Below, in pieces: positions 37,208-46,863 of a stretch of DNA of 64,000 nt. Source of the stretch: Streptosporangium subroseum (GTDB lineage Bacteria > Actinomycetota > Actinomycetes > Streptosporangiales > Streptosporangiaceae); assembly GCF_900188345.1 (NCBI RefSeq), contig NZ_FZOD01000050.1, positions 1 through 64,000 of the forward strand, written 5' to 3'. Within the stretch, counting starts at the first letter, position 1; every line of letters starts with the position of its first letter. Under the pieces are notes generated by a model. It had not been told where the DNA came from and made no database searches. It saw nothing but the letters and a program-made list of their open reading frames with translations. The translations under genes were made by a program, and so were the position numbers.

Positions 37208-37864
37208 ATGCGGCAGTCAGAGCGTCTGTGGCACCTTGCCCGGTCCTACGGCATGGGCGAGTGGTTCATGGCCGCTTGGGCGGAGGGCCTGGAGGTATGG
37301 GAGGTGGCCCGGCGGCTGGGAGTGTCGGTCGCGGATGTGGATGACGCGGTTGGTTGTACCTGGGGGGATCTCCGGAAGGGGCTGTCTTTCGACGGTGGCC
37401 CGGGAGTGATCTGGGCCGGCCGGTTGAATGAGAACTGGACGCAGATCATCCAGGCCCGGGGGTACGACTGCGGCGGGGCTTTGCGGGACCTCTCGTACGG
37501 AGGGCGGGCGCTGCTGGTGCGGTGGGACTGGGACGGGCCTCGTGATCTTGAGTACGCGGTCAACGGTGTCCATGCCATGGGGTTCAGTGTCACTGTCCCT
37601 GGGGAGCGGTGGGGCCGTCACCCCTCCGCACTCGATTCATACGCGCAGGGGTTGCAGTTCGACCTGGCGGATTCGAGTTGGGAGAGCGACCCCGACCTCA
37701 CACCGGGATGGCTGGAGTACACCGCATGGGAGGAGGCACGGATGAAGAGCGGGCGAGACTACGGGGAAGGAGACGAGGTCCTGCCATCAGGGTGGGACGA
37801 CTTCATAGCCTTGCTCACAACGGATACGGCCCGCGATTGGCGACGTGCATCACCTCTGCGCTGA
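37208..37864 (+). CDS. Hypothetical protein, DUF6461-like
   Basis: This 218-residue protein starts at ATG 37208 after GAGGAGAG. The segment EVARRLGVSVADVDDAVGC resembles the helix found in DUF6461-type proteins of actinomycetes, followed by a beta-rich part (GPGVIWAGRLNENWTQIIQARG). No catalytic motif is visible. Its role is unknown. Confidence 0.6.
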   Translation: MRQSERLWHLARSYGMGEWFMAAWAEGLEVWEVARRLGVSVADVDDAVGCTWGDLRKGLSFDGGPGVIWAGRLNENWTQIIQARGYDCGGALRDLSYGGRALLVRWDWDGPRDLEYAVNGVHAMGFSVTVPGERWGRHPSALDSYAQGLQFDLADSSWESDPDLTPGWLEYTAWEEARMKSGRDYGEGDEVLPSGWDDFIALLTTDTARDWRRASPLR

Positions 37865-37934
37865 CACTGGTTGGCAGGGTGACGGGGCGGGAGTTCGATA
37901 GGGAGTGGATCTGCCCGGCGACCAAGCAGTGACA

Positions 37935-37970
37935 GCAGTGCGCAGCCCCGGCCCCGGGACTGCGCACTGC
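37935..37970. terminator. Bidirectional hairpin between convergent genes
   Basis: GCAGTGCGCAG and CTGCGCACTGC form an 11-base perfect stem around a GC-rich 14-base loop, placed between the stop of the hypothetical gene and that of the chitinase gene. No long U-tract follows, as is common for actinomycete terminators. Confidence 0.65.
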
Positions 37971-37984
37971 CACGTCGGGAAGGG

Positions 37985-39106
37985 TCAGCAGTACAGGTTG
38001 GAGCCCGCAGAGACCCCCAGGATCTGGGTGAACCACCGGTACGCGTCGACCCGGCTCTGTACCTGAGCGGGGTACTTGTTGTCACATTCCAGGGCGCCGT
38101 TGATGCTGCGGATCGTCTGGCCGAAGCCCGCGCCGCTGACCATGGCGTTGTGCGGAGTCATGTACCCGGCACCGTTCTGGGTGTTCCAGAACCACAGACC
38201 GGTCTTCCAGGCCACGGACGCGTCGTTCTGGACGAGCCAGGGGTTGTGCAGGAGGTCGATGCCGAGTGCGTCGCCCGCCGCCTTGTAGTTGAAGTTCCAG
38301 CTCAGCTGGATGGGACCACGGCCGTAGTACGCGGACTGGCCTGCCGGGCAGCCGTACCACTGGCTCCAGTCACAGTAGTGCGAGTAGTTCGCGGTGTTCA
38401 GCTCCGTCACGTACTTCAGCCCACCGGTCTCGTGATTGACGTTGGCCAGGAAGGCCGCCGCCTCCTGCTTCTTCACGGTGTCGCTGCCCGTAGTGGCAAA
38501 GCCGGGGTAGGCCTTCAGTGCGGCCACTAGACCGCTGTAGGTGTAGAAGCCATTGCGGTTCGGAAACATCTGGTTGAACTGCGCCTCGCTGACGACGAAA
38601 CCGTTCGTCGCTGAGGTTGAGGGTGCGTTCCACTTCTGGTTGGCGGTGCCGGCGCAGGTCCAGATCTGCAACCGGGTGCCGTTGGCGGAGTTGTTGTCGG
38701 TGACGTCCAGGCACTTGTTGGCCGCGGGGTTCACGATGTCGTGAGCGGGGGTCACCACCCACTTCTGGTTGGCGCTACCGGCGCAGTCCCAGAGTTGAAC
38801 CTTGGCGCCGTCGGCCGTGCTCCAGTCGACGATGTCGAGGCACTTGCCGAGCGCCCGCAGAGTTCCGTCTCCGGCGACGCTCCACTGCTGTGCGTTGCCA
38901 CCGTTGCAGTCTTGGAGTTGGACCGGCGTGCCGTTGGCGGAATTGGCCCAGGCGACGTCCACGCACTTGCCCGCGAGACCGGTGATTCTGCCCACTGGAT
39001 CGGCGGCCGAGGCGGGCGCCGTGACCAGAGCAGAGAGGAGCACGCCCAGCACCAGGACGACAGCAGTTCGGGGGAGCGTCAAACCTGTGAGAAATTTTCT
39101 CATCAT
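37985..39106 (-). CDS. Secreted GH19 chitinase with ricin-type lectin domain
   Basis: This 373-residue protein has a signal peptide (hydrophobic AVVLVLGVLLSALVTAPASA, cleavage near ASA-ADP). Residues 40-165 form a ricin B/CBM13 trefoil with repeated CLD(V/I) and QLWDCAGSANQKW units. Residues 170-373 form the GH19 catalytic domain: FLANVNHETGG with the acid Glu, VTELN with the second Glu, YYGRGPIQLSWNFNY and the C-terminal NGALECDN. It hydrolyses chitin outside the cell and may act on fungi. It is a normal chromosomal gene although it lies between the outer att-like repeats. Confidence 0.93.
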   Translation of the reverse strand: MMRKFLTGLTLPRTAVVLVLGVLLSALVTAPASAADPVGRITGLAGKCVDVAWANSANGTPVQLQDCNGGNAQQWSVAGDGTLRALGKCLDIVDWSTADGAKVQLWDCAGSANQKWVVTPAHDIVNPAANKCLDVTDNNSANGTRLQIWTCAGTANQKWNAPSTSATNGFVVSEAQFNQMFPNRNGFYTYSGLVAALKAYPGFATTGSDTVKKQEAAAFLANVNHETGGLKYVTELNTANYSHYCDWSQWYGCPAGQSAYYGRGPIQLSWNFNYKAAGDALGIDLLHNPWLVQNDASVAWKTGLWFWNTQNGAGYMTPHNAMVSGAGFGQTIRSINGALECDNKYPAQVQSRVDAYRWFTQILGVSAGSNLYC

Positions 39107-39343
39107 TTCTAATTCATTTTCCCTTCATATTTCCTTCATATAGGCAGGGCTCGACAACGAATCCGTGCCGACGGAAGACGGTAACAGTCATCAGCCACCA
39201 AAAAAGGTATTTTTACCCATAACGCGGTATACCGGGCAGTAATATGACATTCGCCCATTTCGGACTCGTGTGCACTGATTCCGGACGGCCGGCACCCGGC
39301 CCTGGCGTAGCTCCACGCCGGCCGGCCCGGTATCATCCGGCGC

Positions 39344-39515
39344 CGTGCTGGACCTGCACTCTCGGCGCCCGGCCGGTCGGTCGATCGCCGACCGCATGCG
39401 CACCGAGCTGTTCACCGACGCGCCGCGCGCGGCGCCCCCTATACCGCTTCTAAATTCGTCGCATACGCTCTGACCTGGCGTCTCACGGGATCGGCTATGC
39501 AGCTCGGTGATACTC
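39344..39515 (+). pseudogene. Fragment of an IS3-type OrfB
   Basis: A short stretch reads VLDLHSRRPAGRSIADRMRTELFTDAPRAA, cut here to its visible parts DLHSRR and IADRMRTEL, typical of IS3 OrfB cores, followed after a gap by PYTASKF. Most of the gene is lost. The remainder of 39107-39494 holds nothing else I can support. Confidence 0.45.
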
Positions 39516-40069
39516 GCTGATCAGTCCGCCGAGCACCTTCCGGCTCTTGATCCGGCCTTCCGGTGGTACGACGACCGACTCATCTTGATCAGGTGGTCGT
39601 TGCCGGCGGGACTGGTGAGGCCGATGGCCGTTGTAATGATCGGCATACTCGCTGGGCACCGATCGAAGGTGCCGTTCGTCATAGATCGGCATCCGGTCGG
39701 TGCACTCGGCTCGTGCGGTGCGGACCCATCGCTCGGCGTAGCAGTTCGCCCAGGGCGTCCGCGGCGGTGTCTTCACTACCGTCACGCCCCCACTGGTGAA
39801 CACTTCATCGAAGACGCCGGTGAACGTGGCGTCACGGTCCCGGATGAGGAAACGGAACGAGCCGGCTCGGTCCCGAGGTCCATAAGCAGATTGCGAGCCT
39901 GCTGGACCGTCCACACGCCGGCCGGGTGAGCGGTCACGCCCAGAATGTGTACGCGCCGCGTGCGCACTTCCATGACGAACAGCACATACAGGCGCTTCAG
40001 GAAGATCATGTCGACGTGGAAGAAGTCGCAGGCCAGCAGTCCTCTCACTTGGAGGCGCGGGAACGCGGT
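39495..40069 (-). pseudogene. Integrase-core transposase fragment, N-terminus lost
   Basis: Minus strand frames give VRGLLACDFFHVD, RRVHILGVTAHPAG and, after a frameshift near 39850, FRFLIRDRDATFTGVFDEVF and DHYNGHRPHQ. These are the catalytic core of the same family as the intact transposase at 53452, with different sequence detail. The helix-turn-helix N-terminus is missing because the gene is cut at about 40069, exactly where the dispersed repeat starts. Confidence 0.75.
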
Positions 40070-40117
40070 CACGTCCAGTGGAGTGGTGTACAGCAACACC
40101 GCCTTACACGATCACAC
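40070..40117. repeat. Dispersed repeat, boundary copy in the integrase fragment
   Basis: CACGTCCAGTGGAGTGG followed by TACAGCAACACCGCC and ACACGATCACAC. The first 43 bases recur at 56333-56375 with one mismatch, and the latter part recurs at 36811. Both long copies interrupt a coding sequence at the same left edge, so this is probably the terminus of a mobile element. Confidence 0.65.
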
Positions 40118-40309
40118 TCCGTCGGACCGCATCCACCATCCGATCAGGACGAGGAGCCACCAACAAGGGCTGCGCCCTTGCAATGAGGGGAACAGCGCTG
40201 GATGACTCCCCCGCTGCGGAACGTGTACGGAATGATCAAGAACGAGGTGGTCGACAACTGTGTCGTTTCGGCAGGTCGCGATAGCCATGCAGGGCGAGAG
40301 GCGATCGCA

Positions 40310-40367
40310 CTCCTAAAGCGGGTGTCGCATGTTCGAATCATGCCGGGGGCACTGTTCTGACCAGCCA
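40310..40367 (+). repeat. tRNA-Arg(CCU) 3' half, att-like direct repeat copy 2
   Basis: Matches 31255-31312: anticodon loop CTCCTAAAG, T arm GCATGTTCGAATCATGC, acceptor end CGGGGGCACT, and the following TTCT(A/G)ACCAGC. The anticodon stem is less complete than in copy 1. The terminator after copy 1 is not kept here. The rest of 40118-40546 holds no supported gene. Confidence 0.75.
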
Positions 40368-40546
40368 TTTAGCACTTGACCTGGGGCTTAGCGCGCCGAC
40401 TCTTAACGATCACATGCAGCTGAGTACCACCGTAGGCAGTCGCATGTCAGTGGTCGCGGGATATACGCGGGATGAATCTTGACGTCTTCGCCCAGGTCGA
40501 GGCATGAAACCCTGTACGGCAGAGCCTCATCCCCCAAGGAGCAGCC

Positions 40547-41107
40547 GTGTGGGACGTCGAGCATGTCCTCTCTCGTCTGGCGGCCATGGCTGGCGCCGAC
40601 CCGAAGTGCCAGAAGTTCGGTGCCGGTCGACACCGCTACCGGCTGGGGCCGGTTATCTCAGAGGCGGAGGCCGCAGCGTTTGAGGAGCGGCATGGGGTGA
40701 CGCTCCCCGAGGCGTACCGCACCTCCGTAACCCAGGTCGGTGACGGAGGCGCGGGCCCGTTTTACGGGCTGTTCCGCTTGGAGGAGTCCAGGAGACGGGA
40801 CGCCGAGTGGGAAGATCGGGAGATCCCAGACTTCCTGGCCACGCCTTTCCCTCACACCGAGGCCTGGACTCCGGACCCGTACAAAGAGTTGGACGGCGAC
40901 GAGTACGACGATCCACAGTGGATCACTGGATCTCTGAACATCGCCGAGTTCGGCTGCGGCGCATTCCTCCGCCTGGTGATCATAGGCCCAGAGCGGGGAC
41001 ATATATGGTTCGACGATCGCCCCAGCGACGGAGGGCTGACCCGAGAGCGTGGCTTCTACGAGTGGTACATGGATTGGCTGACCAACCCGGAGCAGTACTT
41101 CCTCTGA
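40547..41107 (+). CDS. SMI1/KNR4 family protein
   Basis: This 186-residue protein starts at GTG 40547 with AAGGAG upstream. The SMI1/KNR4 signature is present: ISEAEAAAFEERHGVTLPEAYR, QVGDGGAGPFYGLF, and ISWI-like NIAEFGCGAFLRLVIIGPERGHIWFDDR, in part. In bacteria these proteins commonly act as immunity proteins to polymorphic toxins. No toxin gene is next to it, so it may be an orphan immunity gene captured near the att-like site. Confidence 0.8.
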   Translation: MWDVEHVLSRLAAMAGADPKCQKFGAGRHRYRLGPVISEAEAAAFEERHGVTLPEAYRTSVTQVGDGGAGPFYGLFRLEESRRRDAEWEDREIPDFLATPFPHTEAWTPDPYKELDGDEYDDPQWITGSLNIAEFGCGAFLRLVIIGPERGHIWFDDRPSDGGLTRERGFYEWYMDWLTNPEQYFL

Positions 41108-41363
41108 CCGTCACCGCCTGGCAGGGCCACGGCACATCGAGGATTCGTCCGGGTTTGATTTCTTTGACACGGCCAAGCGTGAGGTGCAAGCCAGGTACAG
41201 CGGTACGGGCTGGGCAATGGCTGGCCCAGTTCGCGCGTGAGGAAGGGCACGGTCCCTAAAGATCAACGGTGTCTTACGCCGTGCGATCCTCGGAGGAAAC
41301 CATGCCCGTCGCCCTATCATCGCTGATCAGCGCGCCCGGCGAGGGCGAGATGGCTCAGGACAT

Positions 41364-42597
41364 ATGATCGGAAATCACAGCAGGCCCGGACTTTTGGCCA
41401 GATTCCAGTTGATCGAGGACATCCGCTGCGCGGTCAAGGTCCGGCATACCCTGGAGTCAATCTTGGGGGTGATGGTCTTTGGCTCGGCCGCGGTCGGCGG
41501 CGACTCGATCACCGCGATCAGCCACTGGACACACGAGGCGCCCTAGGACGTACTCGCCGCGCTGGGCTGCTGGTGCGATCCCCTCACCGGCCGGTGCCAC
41601 CCGCCCAGCGAGCGGACCCTGCGCCGGGTCCTGGCCGACATCGACGGCAACGACGTGGACCGGCAAACCGCTGCTTACTTGGCCGAACCGCACCACCAGC
41701 GGGACGGAGAACCTGCCGGTGACCTGCCCGGCGAACCGGCCCCTCGCGAGCGCGAGGCGCGCCGGGCTTTCCACCGGCAACAGCAGCGACCGATCCCCGA
41801 GGGGATGTTGCCGTCAGCCGCGTTCGACGGCAAGGCCCTGCGCGGCGCGCGCCTGCCCGGCGGTGGGCAGGTCCGCCTGCTGTCGCTGTTCGACGTCGCC
41901 TCCGGCACCGTCTGGGCGCAACGGCAGATCGGAGCCAAAACCACCGAAGTCCCCGAGTTGGCGCCGCTGCTGGCCGGACTCGACGTGGCAGGAATGGTTT
42001 CAACCGGCGACGCCCTACACACCGTCCGCGCCGGCGCCCGGCATCTGACCGGCGACCACCGCGCTCACTATGTCCTCATTCTCAAAGACAACCAGCCCAC
42101 CTTGCTGGCCGCCGCGATCGAGGCATTGACCGGGACCGGTCAGCAGTTCGCCACCCGCAGCCACACCATGACCGACCGCGGTCACGGGCGGATCGAGATG
42201 CGCACGATCCGGACCGCGCCCGCCACGGGTGTTGACTTCCCCGGCGCCGCCCAACTCTTCCGGATCCTGCGTTGTCGCGGCGGCCTGGACGAAGTCCGCA
42301 CCAGCAAGGAGATCATGTTCGGGATCACCAGCCTGCCCGCTGACCTGGCCGGCCCTGAGCATCTCAACCATTACGCCCGCTCGCACTGGGCAGTGGAAAT
42401 TCCGGGCATTACGTCCGCGATGTCACCTTCGGCGAAGACGTCGGCCAGGTCCGCACCAGGCGACTCCCGCACGTCATGGCCGCGATCCGCAACCTCGTGA
42501 TCGGCGCGTTTTGACAACAAGGCCACACCGACATCGCCCATGCCCGCCGCCACTACGGCTACGCCTCACGCCGCCTACCGACCCTGTTTGCCCCATG
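41364..42597 (+). pseudogene. ISAs1-family transposase with stop codons and a frameshift
   Basis: The frame starts with LIEDIRCAVKVRHTLESILGVMVFG, runs into an in-frame TAG at 41544, and continues in the same frame with CHPPSERTLRRVLADIDG, AFDGKALRGAR, YVLILKDNQPTLL, FRILRCRGG and the catalytic end YARSHWAVE. Near 42400 the frame shifts; the next frame reads HYVRDVTFGEDVGQVRTR and IRNLVIGAF, then another stop and ARRHYGYASRR. It is clearly a dead ISAs1 transposase. Confidence 0.85.
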
Positions 42598-42768
42598 ACC
42601 GACCGGCCCTCAACGGATCAAACCCTCGATACGCCGGGGCCCTGCACCGCCCAGCTCGGGGGTCGCGAGCAACAGGCTTGGATGCCCACAACGGAATATC
42701 GGTCAATGGGCATCCAAGCCTTTGTCTCATGCGGTCACCTGGAAATCAACGAATTCGCAAGGCATGCT

Positions 42769-43743
42769 TCAGAAGCTGCCGTTGAATGATTCCTTGTAAA
42801 CACCTTGGTGATTACTGGACATGGTCATGATCGAGTAGATGACAGCGCCGGCCACGCTGAGGTAAACAGGCCACGCAGCTCGCAGGAAAACCGGATCCTG
42901 AGTCCAGTCACGCAGCGGATACGCATAAGAATTAAATTCGCGGTACCAAACAAAGGAATCCCAGTCCCGACCTGCCACTTGCATATTACCGGTCGAAGAG
43001 GCGGCGATGGACGGGGCTCCGTTGACATCGCCGCCGACGCTGAACCAGCCGTGCCAGGTGCCGCCGTACTCCTGCCATTGCAGATAGACATGGTTGTCGG
43101 TGCCGGTGTGCGCAGCGTAAAGCCGATGACTCCCCGGGTTCCAGGTCACAGCAGGCCAGGAGTACGTGCTCCCACCCAGGTTCTGGGAGTTCTGCCAGTC
43201 TGTGCCGTTGAAGAAGCTGCCCCACATGCCGAAGTCGGATCCACTGCGATAGGCCATGTACAACTCTCGTGAACCCGCACCCAGTTGAGTGACCGATACG
43301 GGAGTCGACAACTGCGTCGTCGCACCGGAGGTGTGCCAACCTGACCAGTTGAGGTAGTCATCGTAGATAGCCCAGTAAATGCGACCATTCGTTCCGGTAT
43401 GGAAGAGGGCGAATCCGCTGTTACCCCAAGGAACGACTGTGGGGGAGGCCCAGGATGTCGCCCCGTCGACTCGGAATGCCGTCCCGTTTTCGCCAAAGGA
43501 TGCCCATATAGCACTAGTGTTATCGTTGGCTCTCCATACCCTGAGTAGGCGGCCCCCATTCCTTGCTTCAGCGATGGTGCCTGTCGCGTAGAGGTATTGG
43601 TTACCGTTTACTCTTTCGTTGCTCCAGTGGTCCCACTCGCCCGGTGCGGTTGCGGCGGACGCCGGAGTCCCGGTAACGATGAGGACCGAGAAAGCAGCCA
43701 ATAGGGCAATTGCTGCCAACCGCCATTTTTTCCATGAAAACAT
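42769..43743 (-). CDS. Secreted beta-propeller (PLL/sialidase-like) protein with C-terminal hydrophobic segment
   Basis: This 324-residue protein has an N-terminal signal peptide (LAAIALLAAFSVLIVTG, cleavage near ASA-ATAP). Repeated blades follow with Trp-rich patterns such as WSNERVNGNQYLYA, GRIYWAIYDDYLNWSGW and NHVYLQWQEYGGTWHGW, as in PLL-type lectins and related propellers. A short hydrophobic region (WPVYLSVAGAVIYSIM) lies near the C-terminus. It is probably exported and binds carbohydrate or a surface partner. GC is somewhat lower than its neighbours. Confidence 0.65.
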   Translation of the reverse strand: MFSWKKWRLAAIALLAAFSVLIVTGTPASAATAPGEWDHWSNERVNGNQYLYATGTIAEARNGGRLLRVWRANDNTSAIWASFGENGTAFRVDGATSWASPTVVPWGNSGFALFHTGTNGRIYWAIYDDYLNWSGWHTSGATTQLSTPVSVTQLGAGSRELYMAYRSGSDFGMWGSFFNGTDWQNSQNLGGSTYSWPAVTWNPGSHRLYAAHTGTDNHVYLQWQEYGGTWHGWFSVGGDVNGAPSIAASSTGNMQVAGRDWDSFVWYREFNSYAYPLRDWTQDPVFLRAAWPVYLSVAGAVIYSIMTMSSNHQGVYKESFNGSF

Positions 43744-44039
43744 GAAGTGTCCTTCGAAGAAGAGATGACTAGTCCATACGGCGAGATGATCGCAATGCGT
43801 CAGAGATGCGCATCATCTGTGGATCGCCTCGGACGATGCATTGCCGATGCTCAAGTGTCGGCGGGAACGCTCCACTCGCGGAATCCACGCCAGGCGTATG
43901 AACCCCGAGTGTCTTCGGTTCGAATTCCGTAACAGCGATGACCGACACGGCAACGCTGACGTATGAGAGGTATTACTGATTGGTTGACGTGGTTTACCCC
44001 TTCTCGGGGTGAGGTCGAACAGCTTCCCGCTAGAGGGGC
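43744..44039. other. Intergenic segment, no supported gene
   Basis: About 300 bases upstream of the secreted propeller gene, presumably with its promoter. No RNA gene or domain is recognised. Confidence 0.35.
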
Positions 44040-44240
44040 CGCATGTCGGCGAGCTCGGATGCTGCAAGGGGGAAGCGGTGGTGTCGCATGTCGTGCCACG
44101 TGTGAAGCAGGATCGGCCGCCAGACACCGACCCCGCTGCCGGTGGCGATATAGCGTGTCGAAGGGCCGGGTCGGCCGTCTGGCGCAGGCAGCGGCTCCAG
44201 CACCGCCCACTGCGCATCGGTCAGGTCGAACCGTCCGTCA
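44040..44240 (-). pseudogene. IS5-type transposase N-terminal remnant
   Basis: On the minus strand RFDLTDAQWAVLEPL followed by PAPDGRPG and WHDMRHHR gives the DUF4096-like start of IS5-family transposases. The frame breaks soon after and no catalytic core remains. Confidence 0.55.
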
Positions 44241-44360
44241 CCTCTGAAGAGGGCGCGAGGTCTCCGGATGTCAGATTCTTGGTCGATGAACCTCTCTACC
44301 GGAGACCTCTCTGCTTACCTGGATGACATGCCGCCGCACAACAGGCTTTGAGACGCCGCT

Positions 44361-45284
44361 CTAGCCTCTGGTGAACGCCTCGAAGTAGGTGTCCGCGTCG
44401 TCCTGGTCGACGTCCTCAGGCGTAGGGCCGTCAACGTAGAACGATGCGCCGTTGATCACGGTGCTGGTCCCGTTGCCGCCGACCTTCACGTTCATCGGGG
44501 TGGCGAAGGACTTACCCGGCTGGAGCGTAATGTACGGCGTCTCGCAGTTCGCGACGGTCTGACCGTTCACTACTGCCGTGTGGCAGCCGATGGGCTGTTT
44601 GGCGAAGGTGACGCCGACCGGCAGGGTGAACCCGTAGCGGATGCTTCCCTCGGCCGGGCGGCTGCCGTAGTTGTAGATCGCCCAGTCGAGGACGGCGCTG
44701 TGCCCGGCTTTGACCGGGGTCAGGTCGGTCTCGCCGGTGTCGTCGCGGTCGACCACGACGTCGGCGTACACGTCCTGGGCCCACGGGACCAGGTCGTAGC
44801 CTGCCGTGGTGACGGTGACCGGCACCTCGGCGCTGTTGTCGTCCAGGTAGGGGTCGGGGGTCGTGCCGGCCACCTTCACCGACAGCGTGCCGGCCGGGCC
44901 CTCCTCACCCAGGCTGTACAGCGGCACCCCGATATTGTGGGTGAAGTCGGGCATGTCGCCCAGCTTGCAGGTGTACCCGGTGGCGTTCGCGATGCAGCCG
45001 TTCGGAACGACGTAGCCGACCCGCGTCTTGTCCAGCTTGCTGACATCGACGGTGACGGTGACCGCCCGGGCTTTCGCCCCGCCGAAGTTGACGATTCGGA
45101 ACTGGAACGGCTTGGCGACGGCCTTCGTGACGCCGTTCGCGAGTCGGGTGCTCAACGGTATGACGGAGAGGTTCGACTCGTCCGCGGCGTACGCCGGCGC
45201 CCCGGCTAGGGCAAGGCCGGCGGCGGCGGCAAGCAGAGTCGCGACACCGACACGGGCCAAGCGGGCAGAGTTACGAAAACGCAT
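44361..45284 (-). CDS. Secreted protein with CARDB/DUF11-like domains
   Basis: From ATG 45284 (GGGGGA upstream) the product has 307 residues; a longer frame exists but lacks a ribosome site. The signal peptide is VATLLAAAAGLALAGAPAYA, cleavage before ADES. The mature part has repeated beta-sandwich elements (FRIVNFGGAKARAVTVTVDV, and DNSAEVPVTVT) resembling CARDB or DUF11 adhesion-like domains, with a two-cysteine pair at NGCIANATGYTCK. It likely acts at the cell surface. No enzyme motif. Confidence 0.65.
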   Translation of the reverse strand: MRFRNSARLARVGVATLLAAAAGLALAGAPAYAADESNLSVIPLSTRLANGVTKAVAKPFQFRIVNFGGAKARAVTVTVDVSKLDKTRVGYVVPNGCIANATGYTCKLGDMPDFTHNIGVPLYSLGEEGPAGTLSVKVAGTTPDPYLDDNSAEVPVTVTTAGYDLVPWAQDVYADVVVDRDDTGETDLTPVKAGHSAVLDWAIYNYGSRPAEGSIRYGFTLPVGVTFAKQPIGCHTAVVNGQTVANCETPYITLQPGKSFATPMNVKVGGNGTSTVINGASFYVDGPTPEDVDQDDADTYFEAFTRG

Positions 45285-45561
45285 TAATCCCCCGATGAAA
45301 TGACAACTAGCGATTAGGAGGTTAACGAGGCTTATAAGGGACTTGCAGCGCATACCATCGTTTAAGCGTTTTTTGTGCAGAGAGATGAGCCGAACGTGCA
45401 GCCAGCGATCTGGGTGACACTGATAATCGGCATCCGCTCGACCCCGGCACACCACGGGCGCGTCCGTCCAGGGTCCAGGCGTACCCGCCCGCGTTCGCCG
45501 TTGGCCACGTCTGTAGGATCGTCAGCCGGCCGCCGGTCTCGGGTGTAAGGGGGGCGCGAGA

Positions 45562-46434
45562 ATGGGAGAGCTGGGTCTGGGCGATACGTGCGGCATACTC
45601 CGGCAGCCTTGGGTCACCTCCTGGCGCAATAGCTCAGGTCTCGGGTGGGAGCGTCTGTACGTCTCCACCCAACGGGAACGGCCGTACCGTGCCGAGTTCG
45701 CCCCCGCCGCCACCCACCTGCTGATCCTGCACCTCGACGGTCCCGTCACAGTAAGCCGCCGTCAGGGCAGAGCCTGGCGTTCCCGTCAGGTTCCGCGCGG
45801 AGGGTTCTTCCTCCACCCGGCCGGCCACGGTCTGGCGGTGGAGCTCGGCGGCCGGCTCGACACAGTGCATGCGTACCTCACCGATGAGACACTGCGCGAG
45901 GCCAACGACGACCGGACGGTGGAACTGACCGAGGAACTGGGCGCCACCGACGCCCTCGTCGAGCAGCTCATGCTGACCCTGCAAGGCGTCATACAGCGCT
46001 GGGAACCTTCCGCACGCACCTACGTGGACCACCTCACCGGGATGCTCGCCGCCCAGCTGGTGCACCGGCATCCTGCCGACCGTGAGCGCACCCCGTACAA
46101 AACCCCGAAGGGGCTTTCGCCGCGGCAGCTTTCCCGCGTGCGGGAGTTGATGGAGCAGCGGCTCGCCGAGCCGCTGCCGCTCTCCGACCTCGCCGCCGCG
46201 GCTTCGCTGAGCGTCAGCCAATTCACCCGGCAGTTCAGAGCGAGCACGAGCGAGTCGCCGCACCAGTACCTGCTGCGGTTGCGCCTGGAGCAGGCATGCC
46301 GCCTCCTGCGTACCGGGACCTCCTCCATCGGGGAGGTGGCGGTCAGCTGTGGCTTCTCCCACCAGGAACACCTCACCCGGGTGATGCGCGCCCGGCTGGG
46401 CACGACCCCTGCCGTCGTCCGCCGCGCGGGCTGA
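45562..46434 (+). CDS. AraC-family transcriptional regulator
   Basis: This 290-residue protein has an N-terminal cupin-like sensor part (LLILHLDGPVTVSRRQG) and a C-terminal double helix-turn-helix: LSDLAAAASLSVSQFTRQFRA, SPHQYLLRLRLEQACRLL and IGEVAVSCGFSHQEHLTRVMR. The sequence PRQLSRVRELME precedes it. No target gene is obvious; it lies between a secreted protein gene (divergent) and an IS cluster. Confidence 0.85.
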   Translation: MGELGLGDTCGILRQPWVTSWRNSSGLGWERLYVSTQRERPYRAEFAPAATHLLILHLDGPVTVSRRQGRAWRSRQVPRGGFFLHPAGHGLAVELGGRLDTVHAYLTDETLREANDDRTVELTEELGATDALVEQLMLTLQGVIQRWEPSARTYVDHLTGMLAAQLVHRHPADRERTPYKTPKGLSPRQLSRVRELMEQRLAEPLPLSDLAAAASLSVSQFTRQFRASTSESPHQYLLRLRLEQACRLLRTGTSSIGEVAVSCGFSHQEHLTRVMRARLGTTPAVVRRAG

Positions 46435-46544
46435 CCTCCCCCGATCCGCCGCCGTCGCGCATCCTATGGTGCGTTTTTCGCGCAGCGAGCGCCGGTTGTT
46501 GCAACCACGGGCTCAGCGTCACGGAAATCCGTCAGGATTATTTT

Positions 46545-46860
46545 GGATCATCTCCGCGCCGCAGAGTGGAGCCATCGCGACGCCATGAACGACCGGGCGA
46601 AGTCCAGGAAGCTCAGACCAGCGTCCTTCTCCTGCCTCAGTATCGACTCAGGGAGTCCGGTCGCGATGTCGAAGACTTCTCCCTTCTTCGCCGCCTGGCG
46701 GAGTGCAGACAGGAAGTTGTCGGCCAGTGCCTTGGTCCGGAAGGTCTTGGACTTCTGCTTGCCCTCGACCTTCCAGCGGACCTCATAGGACGGCGTCTTA
46801 CTGGAAGTGTCAATCCCCTCAAATAGAGCTTGGTCATGGTCCTTGACCTGTTCAGTGGCG
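46545..46860 (-). pseudogene. N-terminal fragment of a tyrosine integrase
   Basis: The minus strand reads SYEVRWKVEGKQKSKTF, then RTKALADNFLSALRQAAKKGE and FDIATGLPESILRQ, the arm-binding and SAM-like N-terminus of actinomycete element integrases. It stops at TGA after HSAARR, before the catalytic R-H-R-Y domain. It is cut on its 5' side by the IS701 remnant. This is the only integrase trace in a window full of att-like sites. Confidence 0.7.
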
Positions 46861-46863
46861 TAG

